Program-made: the position numbers and the translations under genes
Shown here: piece after piece, positions 18,678-26,652 of the stretch
Position numbering within the stretch: position 1 is the first letter of the stretch
How the letters are laid out: each line of letters opens with the position of its first letter
Assembly (NCBI GenBank): GCA_033856175.1
Contig: JAWVFK010000027.1
Coordinates: forward strand, 62,001 to 126,000
Direction: 5' to 3'
Length of the DNA: 64,000 nucleotides
From: JAWVFK01 sp033856175
Lineage (GTDB): Bacteria > Actinomycetota > Thermoleophilia > Solirubrobacterales > 70-9
The notes under the pieces: generated by a model
Seen by the model: the letters and a program-made list of their open reading frames with translations, nothing else
Told to the model about the DNA's origin: nothing
Databases searched by the model: none

Positions 18678-20150
18678 CTAGTGGTGGACGAAGTCCCTCT
18701 CGCGGACCAGTAGGAAGACGAGGATGGCGCCGACGAAAAGGACCAAAGCGCCTACCAAGAGGATGTCGTTGAGGCTCGCTATGAATGCCTGGCGGGCGGC
18801 GGCGATTGTGTTGGCGCTTGCGTGGCCCAGGCCCAGGGTGCCGCTCGAGGAGACGACGTCGGAGAGGCCGCTCTTGGAGCTGGGGAGCAGGTCGCCGAGC
18901 TTTGTCTCGATCCGGCTTTGGAAGAGGGCGCCGAGGGCGGCTATTCCTATTGCTACGCCGCTGAGACGGGCTGTGTTGTTGATGCCCGAAGCCATTCCGC
19001 TTCTTTCTGGTGGGACCACGCCCAGCGCCGTTGCCGCGATCGCCGGGTTGGACAGGCCGATGCCGAAGCCGGCGACCATGAATCCAGGCAGGAGGGTCGT
19101 CCAGCCTGCGTCTGTCGAGATGCCGTGCATCAGCAGCAGGCCCAGGCCGACGAGGGTCAGGCCGGTTCCCAGCGTGACGCGAGCGGGCAGGCCCGCAGTG
19201 AGGCGGCGGCTCAGCGGCGGGACGAAGAAGGCGAAGAGCGTTAGCGGCAGGAAGCGCAGGCCGGCCTGAAGCGGCGAGTAGCCGAGGATGTCCTGGAGGT
19301 AGATCGTCAGGTAGAGGAACATCGCGAACATCCCGGCGCCGATCGCCGCGGTACCCGCCGAGACGCCGCTGAAGGCCGGCTTGCGGAAGAGGGCGAGGTC
19401 GAGCATCGCCCGGTCCTGTTTGAGCTCGACGAGAACGAACAGCGCCAGCAGCGCCCCGCCGGCGGCGAGCGAGGCGACGATCGGCGTGCTGCCCCAGCCC
19501 TCGGCGTTGCCGCGCAGCAGCGCGTAGATGATCCCCAGCTGGGCGCCGGAGAAGGTGATCAGCCCGGCCCAGTCGACGCCGTGCGCGTCAGGGTTGCGTG
19601 ACTCGCCCGAGCGGGTCTGAGCGAGGAAGATCGCCAGCGCCCCGATCGGCACGTTGACGAAGAAGATCCACTCCCAGCCGAATCCCTCGGTGAGGGCGCC
19701 GCCGACGAGCGGCCCGATCGCCACGGCGCCGCCGATCGTCGCCCCCCAGAAGGCGATCGCGGTGCCGCGCTCGGGGCCGCGGAACTCCTGGGCGATCAGC
19801 GCCAGCGAGGTCGCGAACATCGCCGAGGCCCCCACCCCCTGCAGGGCGCGGGCGACGTGGAGGAAGACGGCGTCGGTGGCGAGACCGCAGAGCAGCGAGG
19901 CGATCGTGAATACGGCGATGCCGAGGACGAAGAGGCGTCGGCGGCCGAAGATGTCGGCGAGCGTGCCGGCCGTCAGCAGCAGGGCGGCGAGCGTCAGCGT
20001 GTAGGCGTCGACGACCCACTGCAGCCCGGTCAGCCCGGTGTGAAGCTGGCGCTGGATGTCGGGCAGCGCGACGTTGACGATCGTGATGTCGAGCAGCAGC
20101 ATGAACGTCGCCACGCAGACGGCGATGAGGGTCCACCACTTGCGCTCCAC
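18678..20150 (-). CDS. MFS drug:H+ antiporter, DHA2 (EmrB/QacA) family
   Basis: The 490-residue protein has about 14 predicted membrane segments, the DHA2 number. Family motifs are LDITIVNVALPDIQ in TM1, the loop 2-3 motif GTLADIFGRRRLFVLG, and VGGALTEGFGWEWIFFVNVPIG for motif C and the following loop. It is an exporter of hydrophobic drugs or metabolites; the substrate is unknown. It interrupts nadK and recN, which are adjacent in many actinobacteria, so it appears to be a lineage-specific insertion. No TetR-type regulator is adjacent. Confidence 0.9.
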   Translation of the reverse strand: MERKWWTLIAVCVATFMLLLDITIVNVALPDIQRQLHTGLTGLQWVVDAYTLTLAALLLTAGTLADIFGRRRLFVLGIAVFTIASLLCGLATDAVFLHVARALQGVGASAMFATSLALIAQEFRGPERGTAIAFWGATIGGAVAIGPLVGGALTEGFGWEWIFFVNVPIGALAIFLAQTRSGESRNPDAHGVDWAGLITFSGAQLGIIYALLRGNAEGWGSTPIVASLAAGGALLALFVLVELKQDRAMLDLALFRKPAFSGVSAGTAAIGAGMFAMFLYLTIYLQDILGYSPLQAGLRFLPLTLFAFFVPPLSRRLTAGLPARVTLGTGLTLVGLGLLLMHGISTDAGWTTLLPGFMVAGFGIGLSNPAIAATALGVVPPERSGMASGINNTARLSGVAIGIAALGALFQSRIETKLGDLLPSSKSGLSDVVSSSGTLGLGHASANTIAAARQAFIASLNDILLVGALVLFVGAILVFLLVRERDFVHH

Positions 20151-20206
20151 GGCTGCTCCTTCCGATCGACAGCTGCGCGCGAGCTTAGTGGCTCGCGGGG
20201 CGACCG

Positions 20207-21001
20207 CTACTGGGCGAGGCGGCCGAACTTCTCCCGCATGCGGCGGTAGAAGGTCGACCCCGGCAGCTGGGCCAGCTGGCCGGCGCCGTCGCGGAAGCGA
20301 ACCTCGATCTCCTCGCCCTCGGCCAGCTCCGCTTCACGGGCGCCGTCGAAAGCGACCTCGACCGGGCCGCGGCTCGCCGTGTTGCGGACGTGGAGGACGT
20401 CACCCGGAGCGGCGACGAGCGCGCGCGCCGTCAGCGTGTGGGGCGAGATGAAGCTGACGGCGTAGCCCTCGACCCCCCAGGCGAGCACGGGGCCGCCATT
20501 GGCGAGGTTGTAGCCCGTCGAGCCGGCCGGGGTCGCTGCGACCAGCCCGTCGCAGCGGACACGGCCGACCTCCTCGCCGGCCAGCCGGTAGGCGACCTCG
20601 GCCACCGGCGCATGCGGCTGCCGTGAGACGGTGACGTCGTTGAAGGCGATGCGGCGCTCGGAGCCGACGGTCGCCTCGAGGCAGGGCAGGCTGACCGTCT
20701 CGAAGTCGCCGGCGAAGGCGCGGTCGAGGCCGGGCTCAAGCTGGTCGCGATCGACCGCGGAGAGAAAGCCGATCGTGCCGAAGTTGACGGCGAAGACCGG
20801 CACGCCGGTGTCGGCGAGCTGGCGCAGCGCGTGGAGGATCGTGCCGTCGCCGCCGAGGACGATGCAGAGGTCGGCCTTCTCCGGCGCTTCGATGACCTCG
20901 CAGGAAGAGCGCTCGGCGGCCAGCGCCACGGCGCGCATCGCCTCGTCGAGGTCGATCGGGTGCTTGGAGCGGATGATCGCGGCGCAGCGCGGCGGGCTCA
21001 C
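20207..21001 (-). CDS. nadK: NAD kinase
   Basis: The 264-residue kinase phosphorylates NAD to NADP. The GGDGT motif is at residues 50-54 (CIVLGGDGTILHALR), followed by FAVNFGTIGFLS, the FNDVTVSR substrate motif, and DGLVAATPAGSTGYNLANGGP, the Gly-rich PGSTGY-type region. The start GTG overlaps the tlyA stop by 4 nt. The order tlyA-nadK is conserved across Gram-positives. Confidence 0.95.
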   Translation of the reverse strand: MSPPRCAAIIRSKHPIDLDEAMRAVALAAERSSCEVIEAPEKADLCIVLGGDGTILHALRQLADTGVPVFAVNFGTIGFLSAVDRDQLEPGLDRAFAGDFETVSLPCLEATVGSERRIAFNDVTVSRQPHAPVAEVAYRLAGEEVGRVRCDGLVAATPAGSTGYNLANGGPVLAWGVEGYAVSFISPHTLTARALVAAPGDVLHVRNTASRGPVEVAFDGAREAELAEGEEIEVRFRDGAGQLAQLPGSTFYRRMREKFGRLAQ

Positions 21002-21708
21002 GGCTCGACCTCACGGACCGCGGCCTCGAGATCGTCGAGGCCGGCTTCGGAGCGGTCGCACCAGATGAACGTCTCGAGATTGCCCTTCGGCCCCGGCAGT
21101 CCCGACGAGGCGAAGCCGCGAACCGCCAGGCCAAGGCCGCGGGCAGCCTCGGCCACCCCCAGCAGAGCCTCGCGGCGATGCTCGGCCGAGCGGACGACGC
21201 CGCCCTTGCCGACCTTGCCGCGGCCGACCTCGAACTGGGGCTTGACGAGGGCAAGGAGCTCGGCCTCGGGGGCCATCGCGGCGACGATCGCCGGCAGCAC
21301 CTTGGCCAGCGAGATGAAGGCGACGTCGACGGTGACGAGGTCAGGTTGGTAGGGCAGCTCGCCGGGCTCCAGGTAGCGGGCGTTGCGCCGCTCCAGGACG
21401 ACGACGCGCTCGTCGTTTCGCAGGCCCCAGTCGAGCTGGCCGTAGCCGACGTCGAGGGCGACGACCTGTCTCGCCCCGCGCTGCAGCAGGCAATCGGTGA
21501 AGCCGCCGGTCGAGGCGCCGATGTCGAGGCAGAACCGGTCGGTGACCTCGACCGGCAGCCGCTCGAGGGCGTTCTCGAGCTTCTCGCCGCCGCGCGAGAC
21601 GAAGCGGCGGTTTTCCCCGCTCGGCACGATGGCGGCAGCCGATCTGCGTGCATCCGTCGTCACGCGCCAGACGGTACCGGTCGCTCCCGCCCGGGCGGCA
21701 ATCGTCAC
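20998..21708 (-). CDS. tlyA: TlyA-family 2'-O-methyltransferase lacking the S4 domain
   Basis: The core is clearly TlyA: FVSRGGEKLENAL near residues 36-48, the SAM motif CLDIGASTGGFTDCLLQRGA, and LVTVDVAFISL and ALVKPQFEVGRGKVGKGGVVR further on. TlyA methylates 16S and 23S rRNA in actinobacteria and usually begins with an RNA-binding S4 domain of about 60 residues. Here only some 35 low-complexity residues precede the RGGEKL motif, and no S4 pattern is present. The start is uncertain: GTG at 21708 or GTG at 21663, neither with a good Shine-Dalgarno. Either way S4 is absent. Loss of S4 should affect substrate choice. Confidence 0.85.
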   Translation of the reverse strand: MTIAARAGATGTVWRVTTDARRSAAAIVPSGENRRFVSRGGEKLENALERLPVEVTDRFCLDIGASTGGFTDCLLQRGARQVVALDVGYGQLDWGLRNDERVVVLERRNARYLEPGELPYQPDLVTVDVAFISLAKVLPAIVAAMAPEAELLALVKPQFEVGRGKVGKGGVVRSAEHRREALLGVAEAARGLGLAVRGFASSGLPGPKGNLETFIWCDRSEAGLDDLEAAVREVEP

Positions 21709-21755
21709 GGTCGCGGGGCGGTGCTTCTCAGCGGAGGCGCGGCCGGAAAGAGAAA

Positions 21756-21779
21756 CGCCCCGCCGGGGTGGACGGGGCG
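21756..21779 (-). terminator. Rho-independent terminator after the small membrane protein gene
   Basis: CGCCCCG and CGGGGCG form a 7-bp stem with a 10-nt loop. On the minus strand it is followed by the pyrimidine-rich run TTTCTCTTTCC. It lies about 70 nt past the stop of the 21849-22217 gene and would separate it from tlyA. Confidence 0.65.
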
Positions 21780-21802
21780 CTTCAGGGGGGGTACTAAGGG
21801 AG

Positions 21803-21850
21803 GAGAGATCCCTATTTATGTGTGTTGTCTATGGGAGGTACCGATCTCTC
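21803..21850. repeat. AT-rich inverted repeat
   Basis: GAGAGATC (21803-21810) is perfectly repeated in inverse as GATCTCTC (21843-21850), separated by a 32-bp AT-rich segment unusual for this genome (CCTATTTATGTGTGTTGTC). On the minus strand it begins at the stop region of the small membrane gene. It could be part of a 3' UTR structure or a protein-binding site. Confidence 0.55.
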
Positions 21851-22217
21851 ATGCACCGAGCGGAGCGGTGAACCGCGTTGCCGCGGTCAGCGCGAGATGC
21901 GCGATGCCGAAACCGGCCATGAAGACTGCTGCCGCCGCGAAGCCGCCGGCCAGCCCGAGGGCGACGCCGATGACGATCGCGACGACGCCGATGATGCGGT
22001 CGAAGGCCGCGTGGGCGCTGAGCGGGATCGTGCCGCGCTCACCCTGGCCGGCGTGGCCGGCGAGCGCGAGGCCGATCAGAAGGGCGCCAAGCGCGAAGCT
22101 GACGAGGCCGGCGAAGACAGGGAAGTCGATCAGCAGCGGCGCCGCCATCAGAGCGGGCCCGGCGAGGATCTCGACGGCGGAATGAAGCGAAAGTGAGATC
22201 TGTCCCTGCGAACGCAT
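21849..22217 (-). CDS. Small multi-pass membrane protein, unknown
   Basis: The 122-residue protein has about four hydrophobic segments: AVEILAGPALMAAPLLI, FAGLVSFALGALLIGLAL, IIGVVAIVIGVALGLA and AAAVFMAGFGIAHLAL. The pattern resembles SPW-repeat-type small membrane proteins, but I cannot name the family. It appears monocistronic: a terminator follows and a 117-bp upstream region contains a perfect CRP-type palindrome. Regulation by a CRP/FNR-family factor is therefore the best clue to its function. Confidence 0.65.
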   Translation of the reverse strand: MRSQGQISLSLHSAVEILAGPALMAAPLLIDFPVFAGLVSFALGALLIGLALAGHAGQGERGTIPLSAHAAFDRIIGVVAIVIGVALGLAGGFAAAAVFMAGFGIAHLALTAATRFTAPLGA

Positions 22218-22251
22218 CGTCTTTCGAGGCTACGAACGTATGTGCGTTTTG

Positions 22252-22271
22252 TGTGTGAGCCTGGTCACACA
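22252..22271. promoter_or_regulatory. CRP/FNR-type operator palindrome
   Basis: TGTGTGA (22252-22258) and TCACACA (22265-22271) flank six bases. The inner part is exactly TGTGA-N6-TCACA, the classical CRP-family consensus. It lies 35 bp upstream of the start codon at 22217 (minus strand), overlapping the probable promoter zone. A second small palindrome GCCGA-A-TCGGC is at 22279-22289. Confidence 0.65.
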
Positions 22272-22334
22272 AGCTCGGGCCGAATCGGCTGAGAGGTCGT
22301 GGCGGCCCCGTGGGGCGTTGAACAGCGGGCCAGC

Positions 22335-22838
22335 CTAGGCGTGGCCAACCGCTATGCCGACGCCCGCGACGATCGTGCCACCAAGGGTGACCTGGATCAG
22401 CGACTGGGTCAGCGACACCTGCAGGTAGCGCTTGCGGACAAGGGCGATCGCGACCAGCTCGAACGAGACAACCACGTAGGCGACGGCGAGCGCCTTGTGG
22501 ACGTCATCGATCAGGAAGGGCAGCGCGTGCATCGAGCCGCCGAGAAAGGTGGCCGTGCCGGTGATCAGGCCCCGCGCCAGCGAGGTGCCGCGGCCGGTCA
22601 GCTCACCGTCGTCCGAGAGGCCCTCGGAGAGCCCCATGCTGATCGCGGCGCCAAGCGCGGCGGCGAGGCCGATGAGCAGTGCCGCCCGCGAGCCCGAGAT
22701 GTAGGCGGCGGCGAAGATCGGCGCAAGCGTCGAGATCGTGCCGTCGATCAACCCGATCAGTCCGGGCTGAACGAACTGCAGCAGCCGCTCCTTGTCGTTC
22801 GCCTGACGCCAGCTGCCGAAGATCGCCTCGCGCTCCAT
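22335..22838 (-). CDS. VIT/CCC1-type membrane transporter
   Basis: The 167-residue integral membrane protein begins MEREAIFGSWRQANDKERLL. The first membrane segment FVQPGLIGLIDGTISTLAPIFAAAY matches the D-G-x-x-S/T first helix of vacuolar iron transporter relatives, followed by four more hydrophobic helices. Iron or manganese transport is inferred from the family. The start ATG at 22838 is chosen because the longer in-frame extension to 23051 is a dxs shadow. It lies 10 bp downstream of dxs, so it is probably cotranscribed. Confidence 0.75.
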   Translation of the reverse strand: MEREAIFGSWRQANDKERLLQFVQPGLIGLIDGTISTLAPIFAAAYISGSRAALLIGLAAALGAAISMGLSEGLSDDGELTGRGTSLARGLITGTATFLGGSMHALPFLIDDVHKALAVAYVVVSFELVAIALVRKRYLQVSLTQSLIQVTLGGTIVAGVGIAVGHA

Positions 22839-22848
22839 CGCTGCGGGC

Positions 22849-24876
22849 TTAGCTGCCGACCGCGGCCGGTGATCGCAGGGCGCTGAGGACGCGTTCGGCC
22901 ACCGCCTCGCCGGTGAAGCCGACCTCTTCGCGCAGGAGCGCGGGCGTGCCGTGGGTGACGTAGCGGTCGGGCAGGCCGACGCGCATGACGCGGGCGCGGT
23001 CGGCGCCGATCGTCTCCTCCAGGTGTTCGAGGACCGCGGAGCCGAAGCCACCGGGCAGGACGTTCTCCTCGAGGGTCAGGATCAGCTCGTGGTCGCGGGC
23101 GAGCTTCTCGGCCAGCTCACCGTCGAGCGGCTTGGCGAAGCGGCCGTCGGCGACGGTCGGCTCGAAGCCGTGCTCGCGCAGCAGCTCGGCGGCGCGCAGC
23201 GCGACCTGGACGCCGTAGCCGTAGCCGAGCAGAGCGACGCGCTCGCCCGGCAGCAGCAGCTCACCGCGGCCGATCTCGATCTCGTGCGGCTCGTCGGGCA
23301 TCGGCGCGCCCTCGGCGGCGCCGCGCGGGTAGCGCAGCGCGACCGGGCCGCCCTCATGGGCGAGTGCCGTGCGCAGCATGTGGACCAGCATCGCCTCGTC
23401 GCGCGGCGCCATCACGACGACGTTCGGCAAGCAGCGGAAGTAGGAGACGTCGAAGGCGCCGTGGTGGGTCGGGCCGTCGTCGCCGACGAGGCCGGCCCGG
23501 TCCATCGCGAAGACGACGTTCAGCTCCTGCAGGCAGACGTCGTGGACGATCTGGTCGAAGGCGCGCTGGAGGAAGGTCGAGTAGATCGCGCAGACCGGCT
23601 TTGCCCCCTGCAGCGCGAGGCCCGAGGCGAAGAGGACCGCGTCCTGCTCGGCGATGCCGACGTCGTAGTACTGCTCGGGCAGCTCGGCGGCGAGCTTGTC
23701 GAGGCCGGTCCCCCCCGCCATCGCCGCGGTGATGCCGACGACCCGCTTGTCGCGGCGGGCCTCGTCGATCAGCGCGTCGGCGAAGACCGCCGTGTACTGG
23801 GGCGGCGCCGCGGGCTTGGGCTCCTCGAGCTTCTCAGGGGCGATCGCCGGCGGCGCATCCGACTCGCTGACCGGCACCGGCTTGGCCTTCGGCTTCTCGG
23901 CCGGCTTGCCGTTGACGATCGAGCCCGGCTTGGCAGCGTGCCACTTCTCCATCCCCTCGAGACCGCCGTCCTCGGCGGGGGCAAAGCCCTTGCCCTTGAC
24001 GGTATGGATGTGGACGACGACCGGGCGCTCGGCGGCGAGGGCCTCGCTCAGCGCCTGACGCAACGCGCCGACATCGTGGCCGTCGATGACGCCGACGTAG
24101 GCGAGGTCGAGCTCCTCGAACAGCAGCCCCGGCGCCCAGTAGGCCTTGATCGCCGCCTTGATCTCCGGGCCGAGGCGCTCGATCCGCTGGCCGAGGCCCA
24201 GCGGCAGCTTGGTCAGCCTGCCCTCGACCCCCTCGCGCGCTTGGTAGAGGCGCGGGTTGAGGCGGACGCGGTTGAAGTAGCGCGAAAGCGCGCCGACGTT
24301 CGGCGAGATCGACATGCCGTTGTCGTTGAGGACGATGACGATCGGCGTCTGCAGACCGCCGGCCTGATGGAGCGCCTCGTAGGCGACACCACCGGTCAGG
24401 GCGCCGTCGCCGATCACGGCGACGACCTCGCCGTCCTCGCCGATGCCCCGCCGCATCGCCTCCTTGAGCCCGACCGCATAGCCGATCGAGGTCGAGGCAT
24501 GCCCGGCGCCCATGATGTCGTGCTCGGACTCGAAGACCGAGCAGAAGGGGGCGAGGCCGCCGTACTGACGGATCGTGTCGAGGCGCTCGCGGCGGCCGGT
24601 CAGGACCTTGTGGGGATAGGCCTGGTGGCCGACGTCCCAGAGGATCTTGTCGCGCGGCGAGTCGAGCAGGCTGTGGAGGGCGACGGCCAGCTCGCAGGTG
24701 CCCAGGTTGGCGCCGAAGTGACCACCGATCTCACCGATCGTGTCGATGATCAGCTCACGCACCTCCTGCGCGATCTGCTGCAACTCCTCGTCGCTGCGGC
24801 CCTTGAGATCGGCCGGCGAGTGAATCGCGGGCAGCAGGCGCTCGCGCGCGTCGTTGTCGTCGATCGGTGAGTTCAT
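22849..24876 (-). CDS. dxs: 1-deoxy-D-xylulose-5-phosphate synthase
   Basis: The first enzyme of the MEP isoprenoid pathway condenses pyruvate and glyceraldehyde-3-phosphate. The TPP-binding region has AVIGDGALTGGVAYEALHQA and LNDNGMSISPNVGALS. The transketolase-like domain has YDVGIAEQDAVLFASG with the catalytic Glu, and DRAGLVGDDGPTHHG. The 675-residue form starts at ATG 24876. A Lys/Pro/Glu-rich insert near residues 325-370 (KPAEKPKAKPVPVSES and onward) lengthens the linker between the first two domains relative to usual DXS. ispA lies upstream on the same strand. Confidence 0.96.
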   Translation of the reverse strand: MNSPIDDNDARERLLPAIHSPADLKGRSDEELQQIAQEVRELIIDTIGEIGGHFGANLGTCELAVALHSLLDSPRDKILWDVGHQAYPHKVLTGRRERLDTIRQYGGLAPFCSVFESEHDIMGAGHASTSIGYAVGLKEAMRRGIGEDGEVVAVIGDGALTGGVAYEALHQAGGLQTPIVIVLNDNGMSISPNVGALSRYFNRVRLNPRLYQAREGVEGRLTKLPLGLGQRIERLGPEIKAAIKAYWAPGLLFEELDLAYVGVIDGHDVGALRQALSEALAAERPVVVHIHTVKGKGFAPAEDGGLEGMEKWHAAKPGSIVNGKPAEKPKAKPVPVSESDAPPAIAPEKLEEPKPAAPPQYTAVFADALIDEARRDKRVVGITAAMAGGTGLDKLAAELPEQYYDVGIAEQDAVLFASGLALQGAKPVCAIYSTFLQRAFDQIVHDVCLQELNVVFAMDRAGLVGDDGPTHHGAFDVSYFRCLPNVVVMAPRDEAMLVHMLRTALAHEGGPVALRYPRGAAEGAPMPDEPHEIEIGRGELLLPGERVALLGYGYGVQVALRAAELLREHGFEPTVADGRFAKPLDGELAEKLARDHELILTLEENVLPGGFGSAVLEHLEETIGADRARVMRVGLPDRYVTHGTPALLREEVGFTGEAVAERVLSALRSPAAVGS

Positions 24877-24971
24877 ACGGCTCGGATGGCAGGCATCGTC
24901 GCCGACGCCCGAGCGAGATTGTCTCACCTCGCCGCCAGCGGCTCCCTCGAAGGCGCGGCGACGGGCCGGGC

Positions 24972-25295
24972 TCAGCCTTGGGGCTCCGGGCGCTCCTCAC
25001 CCGGCCAGAGCCCGGTCGCCCGGGCGAAGCCTCGCCGCGACGCGTGGTCGACGGCGCCGCGGATCGCCCGGAAGACGGCGCCCTCCAGCGCCAGCGCGGC
25101 GAGCAGCTTCGGCCAGCGTGCCTGGCGATGCTCGGGCCCAGGTGGGTCCTGGTCGTCGATCACCGCCCAGACGCGCTCGAATGCCTTGCGAGCGACGATG
25201 CCGCCGATCAGCCCGGTGACGATGCCGACCGGGATGAAGCCGACCTTGACGACGGCGTCGCCGCCGGCTTGATCAGAGCTGGTGCTCACGCTCAC
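24972..25295 (-). CDS. DUF4235 family membrane protein
   Basis: The 107-residue protein shows the DUF4235 pattern. It has a Gly-rich first helix (VGFIPVGIVTGLIGGIVARKAFERVW), a charged loop IDDQDPPGPE, a second helix PKLLAALALEGAVFRAIRGAVDHA and a TGLWPGEE-type end. The family is common in actinobacteria and uncharacterised. The start overlaps the 3' end of the upstream 84-residue gene by 23 nt, so the two are probably translated together. Confidence 0.78.
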   Translation of the reverse strand: MSVSTSSDQAGGDAVVKVGFIPVGIVTGLIGGIVARKAFERVWAVIDDQDPPGPEHRQARWPKLLAALALEGAVFRAIRGAVDHASRRGFARATGLWPGEERPEPQG

Positions 25296-25527
25296 GGGCT
25301 CGGCTTTCGTGCAGCTCGGCCTCGACGCGCTTGCGCTCGGCGCGCTCGGCTGCGACCTCGGCTTCGACGCGGCGGTCGGCCGCCTGGTCGCGCTCGAACT
25401 CGACGTCCTCGCCGATCGCCTCGCGCTCGACGCCGGCCAGGCGGCGACGGGCTGTCATCGCCCTGACGATCAGCGCCAGCACGATCACGGCGGCGACAAC
25501 GATCGCAACTATCAAAACGGTTGACAC
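25273..25527 (-). CDS. Small single-span protein with coiled-coil tail
   Basis: The 84-residue protein has an N-terminal membrane segment (VLIVAIVVAAVIVLALIVRAM) and a strongly charged helical tail rich in Glu, Arg and Ala (residues 28-84) that should form a coiled coil in the cytosol. The start is GTG at 25527, preceded by GGAGAGGAGC. It overlaps the DUF4235 gene downstream. The function is unknown. The pair may form a small membrane complex. Confidence 0.6.
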   Translation of the reverse strand: MSTVLIVAIVVAAVIVLALIVRAMTARRRLAGVEREAIGEDVEFERDQAADRRVEAEVAAERAERKRVEAELHESRAREREHQL

Positions 25528-25543
25528 GAATGCTCCTCTCCTC

Positions 25544-25560
25544 GGGGTCGTGTTGACCCC
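25544..25560 (-). terminator. Small hairpin between ispA and the 84-residue gene
   Basis: GGGGTC and GACCCC pair around a 5-nt loop, about 45 nt past the ispA stop and just before the downstream Shine-Dalgarno. It lacks a U tract. It may be a weak terminator or an RNA-stability element. Confidence 0.35.
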
Positions 25561-25604
25561 TTCCCGCCAAGACCGGGATCAAACCCCGGCCAGGCGTCAG
25601 AAGA

Positions 25605-26474
25605 TCAGGACTCGCGCCTGTAGATGAAGTCGGTCAGCAGCTCGAGGTCGGCGGTCTCGCCGTCGGCGTCGGCCAGTGCCGCACAGGCCTTGGCGTGCGA
25701 CTCGGCCGCCAGCCGTCGCGCCTCGTCGAGGCCGAAGACGCTGACGTAGGTCGCCTTTCCCAGGCGCTCGTCGCTGCCGGAATGCTTGCCCAGAGCCTCG
25801 TCGCTGCCGACGACGTCGAGGATGTCGTCGACGATCTGGAACAGCACCCCAAGCTCGGCGGCAAAGCGCCGATAGGGGGCCGCGGCGCTCTCTCCCAGCC
25901 CGGAGAGAACGAGGACGACGCCGACGCTGGCGCCGATCAGTCGACCGGTCTTGAGCGAGTGCAGGACGCGCAGGCCCTCGGCGTCGATCTCCTCGGTGGT
26001 GACGTCGACGTACTGGCCGCCGACCATGCCGCCGACACCGGTCGCGGCACAGAGCTCGGCGAGCGCGGCGAGGACACGCTCGGGCGGGCCCTGCTGACGC
26101 TCGGCGAAGTGGCGAAGGGCCTCGGCAAAGAGCCCGTCGCCGGCGAGGATCGCGACGTTCTCGCCGAAGCGGACGTGCGAGGTCGGCTGTCCGCGGCGCA
26201 GCTCGTCGTCGTCCATCGCCGGCAGATCGTCATGAATCAGCGAGTAGGTGTGGATCAGCTCGATCGCCGCCGCCGCCGGCAGGGTCTCGCCTGGATCGGC
26301 GCCGAGCGCGCGCGCCGTCGCCAGGCTGAGGACCGGGCGGATCCGCTTGCCACCGGCGAGCAGCGAGTAGCGCATCGCCTCCTCGAGCCCCTCGGTCGCC
26401 GCCGCGTCGGAGAAGCGAAGCTCGCCGAGGTAGCGGTCAACCTGCTCGCGGAGGTCCTCCGGGTACTCAGCCAT
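25605..26474 (-). CDS. ispA: Polyprenyl diphosphate synthase (farnesyl/geranylgeranyl type)
   Basis: The 289-residue trans-prenyltransferase has the first Asp-rich motif DDLPAMDDDELRRG near residues 78-90 and the second VDDILDVVG near residue 220. GGKRIRPVL and the KTGRLIGAS region are conserved. The two-residue insertion in the first motif (DDxxxxD) is typical of bacterial FPP synthases. The start ATG at 26474 overlaps the xseB stop by 8 nt. The order xseB-ispA-dxs is the common bacterial arrangement. Confidence 0.92.
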   Translation of the reverse strand: MAEYPEDLREQVDRYLGELRFSDAAATEGLEEAMRYSLLAGGKRIRPVLSLATARALGADPGETLPAAAAIELIHTYSLIHDDLPAMDDDELRRGQPTSHVRFGENVAILAGDGLFAEALRHFAERQQGPPERVLAALAELCAATGVGGMVGGQYVDVTTEEIDAEGLRVLHSLKTGRLIGASVGVVLVLSGLGESAAAPYRRFAAELGVLFQIVDDILDVVGSDEALGKHSGSDERLGKATYVSVFGLDEARRLAAESHAKACAALADADGETADLELLTDFIYRRES

Positions 26475-26652
26475 CCGGCCGGTCGCCGCCCGCCGCCTCT
26501 CCGAGCCGGCGGTCGAGCGCGCTGCCGGCCTCGCTCGCCAGTTCGGCGGCCTCGCGGGCAAGCGCCTCGGCCTGCTCGTCGTCGAGCTCTGGCTTGGCAA
26601 GCAGCTCGGCGATCTCGCCGAGCCGGGCGGCGATCTGTTCCAGCTGACTCAT
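26467..26652 (-). CDS. xseB: Exodeoxyribonuclease VII small subunit
   Basis: The 61-residue helical protein starts MSQLEQIAARLGEIAELLAK, followed by EQAEALAREAAELASEAG, matching the XseB helical-hairpin pattern. It follows nusB immediately and overlaps ispA. No xseA is present in the window, although xseA normally precedes xseB. The short length makes the call depend partly on synteny. Confidence 0.75.
   Translation of the reverse strand: MSQLEQIAARLGEIAELLAKPELDDEQAEALAREAAELASEAGSALDRRLGEAAGGDRPDG

Noticed and set aside
22951..24870. 639-codon plus-strand ORF opposite dxs
   Set aside because: Low-complexity shadow; dxs is unambiguous.
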